Positions 1 through 8,364 of a DNA stretch of 64,000 nucleotides are shown piece by piece. The DNA is taken from NCBI RefSeq assembly GCF_014649955.1, contig NZ_BMUA01000022.1:62001-126000 (forward strand), written 5' to 3'. Below the pieces are notes generated by a model. It was not told the origin of the DNA, did not search any database, and saw only the letters and a program-made list of their open reading frames with translations. This DNA comes from Streptomyces violascens. Its GTDB lineage: Bacteria; Actinomycetota; Actinomycetes; Streptomycetales; Streptomycetaceae. How positions within the stretch are numbered: the stretch's first letter is position 1; each line of letters begins with the position of its first letter. The position numbers and the translations under genes were made by a program.

Positions 1-205
1 GTGTCATGGAAAGCGCCCCAATCCGCCGAGAGGTCAGCTGTGTCCTGATTGACAGCCCCCCGTGAATGTCCGTACGCACTTCCCCCGTATGCCAGGGAAC
101 TCCGCATCCCGCCCCGCGTCCAGAGGGCGGAGCCAGGAAGCGAGGATCAGGTGCGGCCGGAAGGCGATTCACGCTCACCGACCCGTGCGCCGTACCATTC
201 GCGCC
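1..205. other. Leader region upstream of proS
   Basis: I see no convincing gene in these 205 bases. A TTGACA at 49-54 followed 18 bases later by TACGCA (73-78) could be the proS promoter, which would leave a 5' leader of roughly 120 bases. The open frame continues upstream of the proS ATG but lacks family similarity there, so it was not used. Confidence 0.35.
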
Positions 206-1618
206 ATGGCAAAGGCACCCGTTCTCACGCCCCAGGCGGAAGACTTTCCCCGCTGGTACCAGGATCTGATCAACAAGGCCGAGCTCGCGGACAACGGGCC
301 CGTGCGCGGCACCATGGTGATCCGACCGTACGGCTACGGCCTGTGGGAACGGATGCAGCAGGAGATGGACGCACGCATCAAGGACGCGGGCGCCCAGAAC
401 GCGTACTTCCCGCTCTTCATCCCCCAGTCTTACCTGACTCGCGAGGCTGAGCACGTCGAGGGCTTCGCGCCCGAGCTCGCGGTGGTCACGCACGGTGGCG
501 GCAAGGAGCTCGAAGAGCCCGTCGTGGTGCGCCCCACCTCCGAGACGATCATCAACGACTACTTCTCGAAGTGGGTCCAGAGCTACCGCGACCTGCCGCT
601 GCTCATCAACCAGTGGGCGAACGTGGTCCGTTGGGAGATGCGCCCGCGCGTCTTCCTCCGTACGAGCGAATTCCTGTGGCAGGAGGGGCACACCGCCCAT
701 GCCAGCTACGAGGACGCCCGCGACTACGCCGCACGCATCCACCGCGAGGTCTACGCCGACTTCATGATCAACGTTCTCGGCATCGACGTGGTCCTCGGCC
801 GCAAGACCGCCAAGGAGCGCTTCGCCGGAGCCATCAACACCCTCACCCTCGAAGGGATGATGGGCGACGGCAAGGCGCTGCAGATGGGTACCAGCCACGA
901 GCTCGGCACCAACTTCGCCAAGGCCTTCAACACCCAGTACCTGTCAAGGGACGGCAAGCAGGAACTCGTCTGGCAGACCTCCTGGGGCGTCTCCACCCGC
1001 ATGGTCGGCGGACTGATCATGTCGCACGGCGACGACAACGGCCTGCGGGTGCCGCCGCGGCTCGCCGCCGTCCAGGTCGTCGTCATGGCGATCAAGGGCG
1101 ACGGGGCCGTCACCAAGGTCCGCGAACTGGGCGACCGCCTGAAGGCCGCGGGGCTGCGCGTCCAGGTCGACGACCGCGTGGACACCCCGTTCGGCCGCCG
1201 CGCCGTGGACTGGGAGCTCAAGGGCGTCCCCGTACGCATCGAGATCGGCCCGCGCGACCTGGAGGCGGGCACCGCGATGCTGGCCCGCCGCATCCCCGGC
1301 GGCAAGGAGCCCGTCTCGATCGACGCGCTCGCCGAGCTGCTGCCCGCCGTCCTCGAAGAGGACCAGGCGCTGCTCCTGAAGCAGTCCCGCGAGCGCCGAG
1401 AGTCCCGTACGAGCGAGGTCGCCACCCTCGACGAGGCGGCCGAGGCCGCGATCGCCGGCGGCTGGGCGCGCATCCCGTGGGCGGACCTCGGCCCCGAGGG
1501 CGAGGCCAAGCTCGCCGAACAGGCCGTGTCCGTACGGTGTCTGGTCGCCGAGGACGGGTCGGTGCCCGAGGCCGACGACGCGCCCGGTACGGTCGCGATC
1601 GTGGCTCGCGCCTACTGA
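206..1618 (+). CDS. proS: Prolyl-tRNA synthetase (short, archaeal/eukaryote-like type)
   Basis: Charges tRNA-Pro with proline in the cytoplasm. The 470-residue length is that of the short ProS type without the bacterial editing insertion. Class II motifs are visible: the RPTSETI segment, motif 2 around FLRTSEFLWQEGHTAHA, and motif 3 with STRMVGGLIMSHGDDNG followed by LRVPP. An anticodon-binding domain follows (AVQVVVMAIKG onward). The ATG at 206 was chosen because similarity to the family begins at MAKAPVLTP; the frame runs on upstream but that part looks like random high-GC translation. Streptomyces often carry a second, longer proS elsewhere; this cannot be checked here. Confidence 0.93.
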   Translation: MAKAPVLTPQAEDFPRWYQDLINKAELADNGPVRGTMVIRPYGYGLWERMQQEMDARIKDAGAQNAYFPLFIPQSYLTREAEHVEGFAPELAVVTHGGGKELEEPVVVRPTSETIINDYFSKWVQSYRDLPLLINQWANVVRWEMRPRVFLRTSEFLWQEGHTAHASYEDARDYAARIHREVYADFMINVLGIDVVLGRKTAKERFAGAINTLTLEGMMGDGKALQMGTSHELGTNFAKAFNTQYLSRDGKQELVWQTSWGVSTRMVGGLIMSHGDDNGLRVPPRLAAVQVVVMAIKGDGAVTKVRELGDRLKAAGLRVQVDDRVDTPFGRRAVDWELKGVPVRIEIGPRDLEAGTAMLARRIPGGKEPVSIDALAELLPAVLEEDQALLLKQSRERRESRTSEVATLDEAAEAAIAGGWARIPWADLGPEGEAKLAEQAVSVRCLVAEDGSVPEADDAPGTVAIVARAY

Positions 1619-1865
1619 GGGGACCCGGGCCCGGCGCACGTGGCGCACAAGCCACCGTGAGTCGGCCGAAACGGCTCTTGCGTACCACCCGGCAATGGCC
1701 GCCCCGGCGTGCGGACTTCATCTACGCGCTGGGGCGTACGCGCCGCTACGTCATACCTTGGTGTGAGCTGTGAGCCTTCTCCGCAGATCAGCGCACCCGC
1801 CCTCGTCCGCACGCATCAATGCCAACTGACGGGTACGAGCAAATTATTTGGGATGCCCCGGAATA

Positions 1866-1891
1866 GGAACACAGCGGCCCTGCGGCTCGTT
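1866..1891 (+). promoter_or_regulatory. Possible SigR-type promoter giving a leaderless transcript
   Basis: GGAAC at 1866-1870 and GTT at 1889-1891 are separated by exactly 18 bases, the spacing of SigR promoters (consensus GGAAT-N18-GTT). Transcription would start about where the GTG of the next gene lies (1900), and no Shine-Dalgarno sequence precedes that GTG. An overlapping GGAAT lies at 1860-1864 but at the wrong spacing. The match is short, so it may be chance. Confidence 0.4.
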
Positions 1892-1899
1892 GTCACGAC

Positions 1900-2502
1900 G
1901 TGAGCACGACACCACCTGTTCTCGCCGCAGAGCTGGCACAGGCGTGGGCCGACATTCAGCGGTACCACCCCGAGCTGCCGGACCTAGCCGCGCCCGAGTC
2001 CCTGATCGGAGAGTCGTCGTCCGCCTGCGGCGCCGAGCTCTCCTTCGAGCGACTGCTCCATGAGGCAGTCCACGGCATTGCCGCCGCCCGCGGTGTCCGC
2101 GACACCTCCCGCGCCGGCCGCTACCACAACCGGAGATTTCTGGCGATCGCCGAGGAGCTCGGCCTCGACCACACGGAGGAACCGCACCCCAGCAGCGGCT
2201 TCTCCCTGGTCACGCTGAACGCCGAGGCAAGGCGCCGTTACCGGCCCACCATCGAACGGCTGCAGCGCGCGCTCAAGGCGCACACGGTCGCCACCGCCGC
2301 CGACACCAAGCGCTCCTTCCGCGGGCCTGCCGCCCGGCACGGCTCCTCCGGGGGCGGCGTGCGGGTCAAGGCCGTCTGCGACTGCGGGCGCAACGTGCGC
2401 GTGGTCCCCTCCGTGCTCGCCCAGGCGCCGATCGTCTGCGGCGGCTGCGGCAAGCCGTTCCGCATCCCGGAAGGGGCCGAAGTGGTCGCCGCGGTCGGCT
2501 GA
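1900..2502 (+). CDS. SprT-like zinc metallopeptidase-fold protein
   Basis: A 200-residue soluble protein. Residues 54-58 read HEAVH, a zinc-metallopeptidase HExxH motif, and a further histidine follows at about 76 (GRYHNRRF), the arrangement of SprT-like proteins. The C-terminus carries CDC and CGGC pairs about 22 residues apart, a probable zinc ribbon like that ending many SprT-like proteins. It is commonly annotated only as hypothetical in Streptomyces. The GTG start at 1900 has no ribosome-binding site, which fits a leaderless mRNA from the possible SigR-type promoter just upstream. Substrate unknown; a link to thiol or DNA-protein damage is inference only. Confidence 0.7.
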   Translation: MSTTPPVLAAELAQAWADIQRYHPELPDLAAPESLIGESSSACGAELSFERLLHEAVHGIAAARGVRDTSRAGRYHNRRFLAIAEELGLDHTEEPHPSSGFSLVTLNAEARRRYRPTIERLQRALKAHTVATAADTKRSFRGPAARHGSSGGGVRVKAVCDCGRNVRVVPSVLAQAPIVCGGCGKPFRIPEGAEVVAAVG

Positions 2503-2737
2503 CCCCGGGCCCCGCCGCCGGCAGGGGCGGCAGGTCCGGGGGAGCGGGCCACCGGGGGTGCCCCACGGACCCCCGGCGTGCGCACTCCAGGCGTGTGGCA
2601 CAATGGCTAGCTGTACTCGACAGCCGCACAGGAACCCTCTCGCCTCCGGCTGACGCGTCCATCGGGCACCCGAGTACCGCAACCCCACGTGGCATCTCAT
2701 GTGCCCAACCACGTCAAGACCAGGAGACACCACTCCA

Positions 2738-3175
2738 GTGGCAGTCAAGATCAAGCTCAAGCGCCTCGGCAAGATTCGCCAGCCGCACTACCGCATCGTC
2801 GTCGCCGACGCCCGCACTCGCCGTGACGGTCGCGCGATCGAGGAAATCGGTCTGTACCACCCGACGTACAACCCGTCGCGCATCGAGGTCAACGCCGAGC
2901 GTGCGCAGTACTGGCTGTCCGTCGGCGCCCAGCCGACCGAGGCCGTCCTCGCCATCCTGAAGCTCACCGGTGACTGGCAGGCGCACAAGGGCCTCCCGGC
3001 CCCCGCGCCGCTGCTCCAGCCGGAGACGAAGGAAGACAAGCGCGCTTCCTTCGAGGCCTTCGCCAAGACCCTCGAGGGCGACGACGCCAAGGGTGAGGCC
3101 ATCACCCAGAAGGCGAAGAAGACCGAGAAGAAGGCGGACGAGGCCGAGGCCGCCGCCGAGTCGACCGAGGCCTGA
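2738..3175 (+). CDS. rpsP: 30S ribosomal protein S16
   Basis: Structural protein of the small ribosomal subunit. The N-terminal 80 or so residues carry the S16 signature ([31 protein letters not shown]). The 145-residue length exceeds the usual 80-90 because of a Lys/Glu/Ala-rich tail, as is normal in actinobacteria. The GTG at 2738 was chosen because the protein family begins there. It lies after CAGGAGA at a suitable distance. It starts the conserved rpsP-khpA-rimM-trmD-rplS group; the next ATG is two bases after its stop. A CACAAT box at 2598-2603 may be the -10 element. Confidence 0.96.
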   Translation: MAVKIKLKRLGKIRQPHYRIVVADARTRRDGRAIEEIGLYHPTYNPSRIEVNAERAQYWLSVGAQPTEAVLAILKLTGDWQAHKGLPAPAPLLQPETKEDKRASFEAFAKTLEGDDAKGEAITQKAKKTEKKADEAEAAAESTEA

Positions 3176-3177
3176 GC

Positions 3178-3417
3178 ATGCTCGAGGAGGCTCTCGAGCA
3201 CCTCGTGAAGGGCATCGTCGACAACCCCGACGACGTGCAGGTCGCCTCGCGCAACCTGCGCCGGGGGCGCGTGCTGGAGGTCCGGGTCCACCCCGACGAC
3301 CTCGGCAAGGTGATCGGCCGCAACGGCCGTACCGCCCGCGCCCTGCGCACCGTCGTGGGCGCAATCGGCGGACGTGGCATCCGGGTCGACCTCGTCGACG
3401 TGGACCAGGTTCGCTGA
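3178..3417 (+). CDS. khpA: KH-domain RNA-binding protein KhpA
   Basis: A 79-residue single KH domain with the RNA-contacting loop GKVIGRNGRTARALR. Family members bind RNA in the cytoplasm and, in other bacteria, act with a Jag/KhpB partner in cell-envelope or division control. Its place between rpsP and rimM is conserved across Gram-positives. The ATG is two bases after the rpsP stop, implying translational coupling. No khpB is in this window. Confidence 0.93.
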   Translation: MLEEALEHLVKGIVDNPDDVQVASRNLRRGRVLEVRVHPDDLGKVIGRNGRTARALRTVVGAIGGRGIRVDLVDVDQVR

Positions 3418-3450
3418 CCAGTAGGGTCGCTTTACCTAGATACGCCGGCT

Positions 3451-3485
3451 CGGGCCGGGGAGGGCTTCTGGCCCTCCCCGGCCCG
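3451..3485 (+). terminator. Strong hairpin between khpA and rimM
   Basis: A perfect 15-bp stem (3451-3465 with 3471-3485) closes a 5-base loop. There is no clear U-tract after it, so it may be an attenuator or a processing or stability element rather than a full terminator. Confidence 0.6.
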
Positions 3486-3581
3486 CAGTCGTATTCCGGG
3501 CCATAGTGGTACGAAGGCCGCGGCCGCACCGGGGCCGCGATGGTCTGCAGTTGTCGGAAGTTGTCCGAAGGAGAAGCAAGC

Positions 3582-4160
3582 GTGCAGTTGGTAGTCGCGC
3601 GGATCGGCCGCGCCCACGGCATCAAGGGCGAGGTCACCGTCGAGGTGCGCACCGACGAGCCGGAGCTGAGGCTCGGCCCCGGCGCCGTACTCACCACCGA
3701 GCCGGCGTCGGCGGGCCCGCTGACCATCGAGACCGGCCGGGTGCACAGCGGCCGGCTGCTGCTGCGCTTCGAGGGCGTACGCGACCGCACCGCCGCCGAG
3801 GCCCTGCGCAACACCCTCCTCATCGCCGACGTCGACCCGGCCGCACTGCCGGAAGAGCCCGACGAGTACTACGACCACCAGCTCATGGACCTGGACGTGG
3901 TGCTCGCCGACGGCACCGAGGTCGGCCGCATCACCGAGATCACCCATCTGCCCTCGCAGGACCTCTTCATCGTGGAGCGGCCCGACGGCACCGAGGTCAT
4001 GATCCCGTTCGTCGAGCAGATCGTCACCGAGATCGACCTAGAAGCCCAGCGCGCGGTCATCGACCCCCCGCCCGGCCTCATCGACGACCGCGCCGAGATC
4101 GCCTCGGCCAGGGACGACGAGTCCGGCGATGACACCGAGAACGCCGGGGACGCGAACTGA
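3582..4160 (+). CDS. rimM: Ribosome maturation factor RimM
   Basis: Binds S19 in the 30S head and assists late 16S rRNA assembly. The N-terminal RimM domain opens with [16 protein letters not shown], and a PRC-barrel domain starts near [11 protein letters not shown]. The 192-residue length includes a short acidic C-terminal tail. The GTG at 3582 follows GAAGGAGAA at good spacing and matches the family N-terminus. The stop codon overlaps the trmD ATG (TGATG), so the two are translationally coupled. It lies downstream of a hairpin at 3451-3485. Confidence 0.95.
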   Translation: MQLVVARIGRAHGIKGEVTVEVRTDEPELRLGPGAVLTTEPASAGPLTIETGRVHSGRLLLRFEGVRDRTAAEALRNTLLIADVDPAALPEEPDEYYDHQLMDLDVVLADGTEVGRITEITHLPSQDLFIVERPDGTEVMIPFVEQIVTEIDLEAQRAVIDPPPGLIDDRAEIASARDDESGDDTENAGDAN

Positions 4161-4981
4161 TGCGGCTCGACGTCGTCACGATCTTCCCCGAGTACCTCGA
4201 ACCCCTGAACGTCTCCCTGGTCGGCAAGGCCCGGGCCCGAGGCCGGCTCGACGTCCACGTCCACGACCTGCGGGACTGGACGTACGACCGGCACAACACG
4301 GTCGACGACACCCCCTACGGCGGCGGACCCGGCATGGTCATGAAGACCGAGCCCTGGGGCGACTGCCTCGACGACGCGCTGGCGAGCGGGTACGAGTCCG
4401 GGGCGCACAGCCCGGTCCTGGTCGTGCCCACGCCCAGCGGCCGCCCCTTCACCCAGGAACTCGCCGTCGAGCTCTCCGAGCGCCCTTGGCTGATCTTCAC
4501 GCCGGCCCGCTACGAGGGCATCGACCGCCGCGTCATGGACGAGTACGCGACCCGGCTCCCGGTGTACGAGGTGTCCATCGGCGACTACGTGCTCGCCGGC
4601 GGCGAGGCCGCGGTCCTGGTGATCACCGAGGCGGTGGCCCGGCTGCTGCCCGGCGTCCTCGGCAACGCCGAATCGCACCGCGACGACTCCTTCGCACCCG
4701 GCGCCATGGCCAACCTCCTCGAAGGCCCCGTGTACACCAAGCCCCCCGAGTGGCGCGGTCACGGGATCCCGGACGTCCTGCTCAGCGGCCACCACGGCAA
4801 GATCGCCCGCTGGCGCCGCGACGAGGCGTTCAAGCGCACCGCCCAGAACCGGCCCGACCTGATCGAGCGCTGCGAGGCCTCCGCCTTCGACAAGAAGGAC
4901 CGCGAAACCCTCTCCATCCTCGGCTGGACCCCCGAGCCGGGCGGCCGATTTTGGCGCAGGCCCGAGGCCGTGGAAGAATAG
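4160..4981 (+). CDS. trmD: tRNA (guanine-N1)-methyltransferase TrmD
   Basis: Methylates G37 of tRNAs that have G36, using S-adenosylmethionine, to prevent frameshifting. SPOUT-knot signatures are present: DDTPYGGGPGMVMK, the SAM-binding loop region SIGDYVLAGGEAA, and a C-terminal DLIERCEASAFDKKD segment that helps grip tRNA. The 273 residues match the actinobacterial norm. The ATG overlaps the rimM stop by one base. A 126-base spacer separates it from rplS. Confidence 0.96.
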   Translation: MRLDVVTIFPEYLEPLNVSLVGKARARGRLDVHVHDLRDWTYDRHNTVDDTPYGGGPGMVMKTEPWGDCLDDALASGYESGAHSPVLVVPTPSGRPFTQELAVELSERPWLIFTPARYEGIDRRVMDEYATRLPVYEVSIGDYVLAGGEAAVLVITEAVARLLPGVLGNAESHRDDSFAPGAMANLLEGPVYTKPPEWRGHGIPDVLLSGHHGKIARWRRDEAFKRTAQNRPDLIERCEASAFDKKDRETLSILGWTPEPGGRFWRRPEAVEE

Positions 4982-5107
4982 GCCGCTGCTGTACGCCCAG
5001 CCGGCGCCCCTGCCACAGGGGGAACGACGCCCGCCTTCCGCGAACAGCACCCCATTCGTCTCGAATTCCGCTGATGACCTGTGGCATCAGTGAGGAAGTA
5101 GTCAGTC

Positions 5108-5458
5108 ATGGCAAGCCTGCTCGACTCCGTCAACGCCGCCACGCTGCGCAGCGACGTCCCGTCCTTCCGTCCGGGCGACACCGTCAACGTCCACGTCCGC
5201 GTCATCGAGGGCAACCGCTCCCGTATCCAGCAGTTCAAGGGCGTAGTCATCCGCCGCCAGGGCGCCGGTGTCTCCGAGACCTTCACGGTCCGCAAGGTCT
5301 CCTTCTCCGTCGGCGTCGAGCGCACCTTCCCGGTGAACTCCCCGATCTTCGAGAAGATCGAGGTCGTGACCCGCGGTGACGTCCGTCGCGCCAAGCTCTA
5401 CTACCTCCGTGAGCTGCGCGGCAAGGCCGCGAAGATCAAGGAGAAGCGCGACCGCTGA
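5108..5458 (+). CDS. rplS: 50S ribosomal protein L19
   Basis: Large-subunit protein at the subunit interface. The 116-residue sequence has the L19 hallmarks [21 protein letters not shown] and [20 protein letters not shown]. The ATG follows GAGGAAG. It ends the rpsP-type group and is followed 56 bases later by the signal peptidase cluster, as in other Streptomyces and, with one lepB gene, in Mycobacterium. Confidence 0.97.
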   Translation: MASLLDSVNAATLRSDVPSFRPGDTVNVHVRVIEGNRSRIQQFKGVVIRRQGAGVSETFTVRKVSFSVGVERTFPVNSPIFEKIEVVTRGDVRRAKLYYLRELRGKAAKIKEKRDR

Positions 5459-5514
5459 GCCCCGGCTCACACGCGCGTACGGGTCTGACGGCGGCCGGAT
5501 AAGCTCTGGCCCCG

Positions 5515-6288
5515 ATGGACACCGAAGCACAGCACACGGAGCGCGACTCTTCCGCCACCCCCGATCCGGGGCCCGCGGAAGAGTCGCGCTCCGCGCGTTT
5601 CAGCGCCCTGTCCGGCCATCTGGAAGGGCCCTGGCGCAAGACCGGGGCGCTGTTCGCGCTCTGCGTCGTCTTCCTGCTGCTGCTCAGCCACTTCGTGGTG
5701 CAGCCCTTCCTCATCCCCAGCGGCTCGATGGAACCGACGCTCAAAGTCGGTGACCGGGTCCTGGTCAACAAGCTCGCCTACCGCTTCGGCGGCACCCCCG
5801 AGCGCGGCGACGTCGTCGTCTTCGACGGGCGGGGCTCCTTCGTACGAGAAGGCGACGAGGGGAACCCGCTGGGGCGTGCGGTGCGTTCAGCAGGTGCGGC
5901 CCTCGGCCTGACCGAGCCCGCCGAGACCGACTACGTCAAGCGCGTCGTCGGCATCGGAGGGGACCACGTGGTCTGCTGCGACCAGCGGGGGAGGATCCAG
6001 GTGAACGGCACGGCCGTCGACGAGCCCTATCTGCACCCCGGAGACAGCCCCTCCCAGGTCCCCTTCGACATCGTCGTGCCCGACGGCACCCTGTGGGTCC
6101 TCGGCGACCACCGCTCCCGCTCCAGCGACTCCCGCGACCACCTCGGCGACCCCGGCGGCGGCATGGTCCCCGTGGGCCGGGTGATCGGGCGGGCCGACTG
6201 GATCGGCTGGCCCTTCGGCCGGTGGACGTCGGTGGGCGGCTCCGGCGCCTTCGCGGGCGTACGGGCGCCGGGCGGGGGACATGGGTAG
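5515..6288 (+). CDS. sipW: Type I signal peptidase, first of four (SipW-like)
   Basis: Cleaves signal peptides from proteins leaving the Sec or Tat pathway, at the outer face of the membrane. A single N-terminal membrane segment (about residues 45-65) precedes the catalytic serine S71 in IPSGSME; the general-base lysine is K142 in YVKRVVGIGGD. GDHRSRSSDSR gives the conserved GDNxxxSxDSR box. At 257 residues it lacks the C-terminal membrane anchor seen in the next three genes. It is first in the sipW-X-Y-Z order known from S. lividans, and its stop overlaps the sipX start by eight bases. Bases 5537-5593 of the coding sequence form a long inverted repeat. Confidence 0.92.
   Translation: MDTEAQHTERDSSATPDPGPAEESRSARFSALSGHLEGPWRKTGALFALCVVFLLLLSHFVVQPFLIPSGSMEPTLKVGDRVLVNKLAYRFGGTPERGDVVVFDGRGSFVREGDEGNPLGRAVRSAGAALGLTEPAETDYVKRVVGIGGDHVVCCDQRGRIQVNGTAVDEPYLHPGDSPSQVPFDIVVPDGTLWVLGDHRSRSSDSRDHLGDPGGGMVPVGRVIGRADWIGWPFGRWTSVGGSGAFAGVRAPGGGHG
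5537..5593. repeat. 19-bp perfect inverted repeat inside sipW
   Basis: Bases 5537-5555 are the exact reverse complement of 5575-5593, with a 19-base loop. It begins 22 bases after the sipW start codon and encodes a mirror-like stretch around ERDSS and EESRS. As RNA it would be a very stable hairpin just inside the gene. Confidence 0.9.
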
Positions 6289-7462
6289 CCGCGGGCGGCC
6301 GCGTTCCAGTGCCCCCGCCCGCGACCAGCCGCTGCCCACCGGCACCCGCCCCACGTCCGGCGCACCGGCTCCCGGCAGGCGCGGCCAGAGCGGCCGGGCC
6401 GAGCGGCGCAAACTCGCCCGCAGGGTCAAGCGGCGCAGACGCAGGTCGGCGGTGCGCGAGATACCCGTCCTGATCGTCGTGGCGCTGCTCATCGCCCTCG
6501 TACTGAAGACCTTCCTCGTGCAGGCCTTCGTGATCCCGTCCGGCTCGATGCAGCAGACCATCACGATCGGCGACCGCGTCCTGGTCGACAAACTCACGCC
6601 CTGGTTCGGCTCGAAGCCGGAGCGGGGCGACGTCGTCGTGTTCAAGGACCCCGGCGGCTGGCTCAAGGGCGAGCAGAAGACGGCCACCGGCGAGGACCCC
6701 GTCGTCGTCAAACAGATCAAGCAGGGCCTCACCTTCATCGGCCTGCTGCCCTCCGACAACGAGCAGGACCTGATCAAGCGCGTCATCGCGGTCGGCGGCG
6801 ACACCGTGAAGTGCTGCGACAAGGACGGCAAGGTCACCGTCAACGGCCAACCCCTCGACGAGCCGTACGTCCACCCCGGGAATCCGCCCTCGCTCATCCA
6901 ATTCGAGGTAAAGGTTCCCCAGGGCCGGATCTTCGTCATGGGTGACCACCGGTCCAACTCGGCGGACTCCCGCTACCACCTCGACGACGGCCATCAGGGC
7001 ACCGTCCCGGTGAGCGGAGTGGTGGGCCGCGCGGTGGTCGTGGCCTGGCCTTTCTCGCACTGGCGCCGGCTGGAGGTGCCGCCCGCATTCGACTCGGTGC
7101 CCGCCGCGCCCGGCGGCTCGGCCCTGGGTATGTCGCATAGGGTGTCGTCCCGGGATCCGGCGGCGGAGCCGGACCAAGCGACCCAGCCCCCGACCCCTGC
7201 GGAACTCCCGCTCGTTATGGGAGTGGTGGGCCTGAGCCTCGTACGGGCCAGGCGGTGGCACAGAGTGAGGAGTGGATGTGGGGGATTTGGCGGTCGGCGC
7301 ACGATCCGGACGCGAAGAGCCGGAGGAGCGGCCGGAGAGCGAGCTCGCCGATTCCTCCCCGGGACCCTCCGCGGGACCTGCGGACAGCCCCGCGACCGAG
7401 CACACCGTGCCGGCGCAGGGCAGTGGGCAGGGCGGCGGATCCGGCGACGAAGGACCCGTTGA
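6281..7462 (+). CDS. sipX: Type I signal peptidase, second of four (SipX-like)
   Basis: Membrane signal peptidase with an Arg-rich cytoplasmic N-terminus, one membrane segment (about residues 62-82), catalytic S89 in IPSGSMQQT, general base K166 in LIKRVIAVGGD, and GDHRSNSADSR. A second hydrophobic segment (LPLVMGVVGLSLV, about residue 307) would anchor the C-terminus. The remaining frame, about 60 Arg/Gly-rich residues to 393, reads through the start of sipY in a different frame and looks non-functional; relatives are about 320 residues. A frameshift near the end or simple late termination are both possible. The start ATGGGTAG overlaps the sipW stop. Confidence 0.88.
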   Translation: MGSRGRPRSSAPARDQPLPTGTRPTSGAPAPGRRGQSGRAERRKLARRVKRRRRRSAVREIPVLIVVALLIALVLKTFLVQAFVIPSGSMQQTITIGDRVLVDKLTPWFGSKPERGDVVVFKDPGGWLKGEQKTATGEDPVVVKQIKQGLTFIGLLPSDNEQDLIKRVIAVGGDTVKCCDKDGKVTVNGQPLDEPYVHPGNPPSLIQFEVKVPQGRIFVMGDHRSNSADSRYHLDDGHQGTVPVSGVVGRAVVVAWPFSHWRRLEVPPAFDSVPAAPGGSALGMSHRVSSRDPAAEPDQATQPPTPAELPLVMGVVGLSLVRARRWHRVRSGCGGFGGRRTIRTRRAGGAAGERARRFLPGTLRGTCGQPRDRAHRAGAGQWAGRRIRRRRTR

Positions 7463-8261
7463 CGCCAAGGGCAGCGCCCCCAAGAAGCCGCGTTCCTTCT
7501 GGAAGGAACTGCCGCTCCTGGTCGGCATCGCGCTGGTCCTGGCCCTGTTGATCAAGACGTTCCTGGTGCAGGCCTTCTCCATCCCCTCGGACTCGATGCA
7601 GGACACCCTGCAGCGCGGGGACCGGGTGCTGGTCGACAAGTTGACCCCGTGGTTCGGCGCCGAGCCGCAGCGCGGCGAGGTCGTCGTCTTCCACGACCCG
7701 GGCGGCTGGCTGGACGGCGAGCCGACGCCGAACCCGAACGCCGCGCAGAAGTTCCTCAGCTTCATCGGCCTGATGCCGTCCGCCGAGGAGAAGGACCTGA
7801 TCAAGCGGGTCATCGCGGTCGGCGGCGACAAGGTCGAGTGCAAGAAGGGCGGGCCCGTCACGGTCAACGGCAAGGCCCTGAAGGAGCCGTACATCTACCC
7901 GGGCGACAGCGCCTGCGACGACATGCCGTTCGGGCCGATCACGGTGCCCAAGGGCCGGATCTGGGTGATGGGCGACCACCGCCAGAACTCGCTGGACTCC
8001 CGCTACCACCAGGAACTGACCGGTGGCGGCACGGTGTCCACCGACGAGGTCGTCGGCCGCGCCTTCACCATCGCCTGGCCGCTCAACCGCATCGACTGGC
8101 TCGGCGTCCCCGACACCTTCGACCAGCCCGGCCTGAGCGCGATGGGCACGGCGGCGCCCGCCGCCGTCGGCCTCGTCGGCGCGGTCCCGATGGTCCTGTG
8201 GCGGCGCCGCAGGCTCCTTCAAGCGCAGGTCAAGGCGGAAAGCCCGGTCGCCAAGGGCTGA
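7278..8261 (+). CDS. sipY: Type I signal peptidase, third of four (SipY-like)
   Basis: Signal peptidase of 327 residues with a long acidic cytoplasmic N-terminus (about 80 residues, rich in Glu, Pro, Ser, Gly), a membrane segment around residues 82-100, catalytic S106 in IPSDSMQDT, general base K176 in LIKRVIAVGGD, GDHRQNSLDSR, and a C-terminal membrane segment ending in WRRRR. The GTG at 7278 is preferred over the GTG at 7272 because GAGGAG at 7267-7272 is then five bases away. Its first 185 bases lie within the tail of the sipX frame. SipY is the principal enzyme in S. lividans; whether that holds here is inference. Confidence 0.92.
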   Translation: MGDLAVGARSGREEPEERPESELADSSPGPSAGPADSPATEHTVPAQGSGQGGGSGDEGPVDAKGSAPKKPRSFWKELPLLVGIALVLALLIKTFLVQAFSIPSDSMQDTLQRGDRVLVDKLTPWFGAEPQRGEVVVFHDPGGWLDGEPTPNPNAAQKFLSFIGLMPSAEEKDLIKRVIAVGGDKVECKKGGPVTVNGKALKEPYIYPGDSACDDMPFGPITVPKGRIWVMGDHRQNSLDSRYHQELTGGGTVSTDEVVGRAFTIAWPLNRIDWLGVPDTFDQPGLSAMGTAAPAAVGLVGAVPMVLWRRRRLLQAQVKAESPVAKG

Positions 8262-8364
8262 CCTGGCGGTGTACCGCCGGGTAGGGTGCGGTCCCGGAAT
8301 GTCGATCTCCGGGGTCCCGGGCTGCCTCGCGCACCCCGGGGCGCTGCCGGAAGGGAGCGCTGCG

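Noticed and set aside
2590-2640. tRNA-like sequence GGCTAGCTGTACTC near the rpsP leader
   Set aside because: No cloverleaf can be drawn; the sequence fits a promoter and leader of a ribosomal protein gene better.
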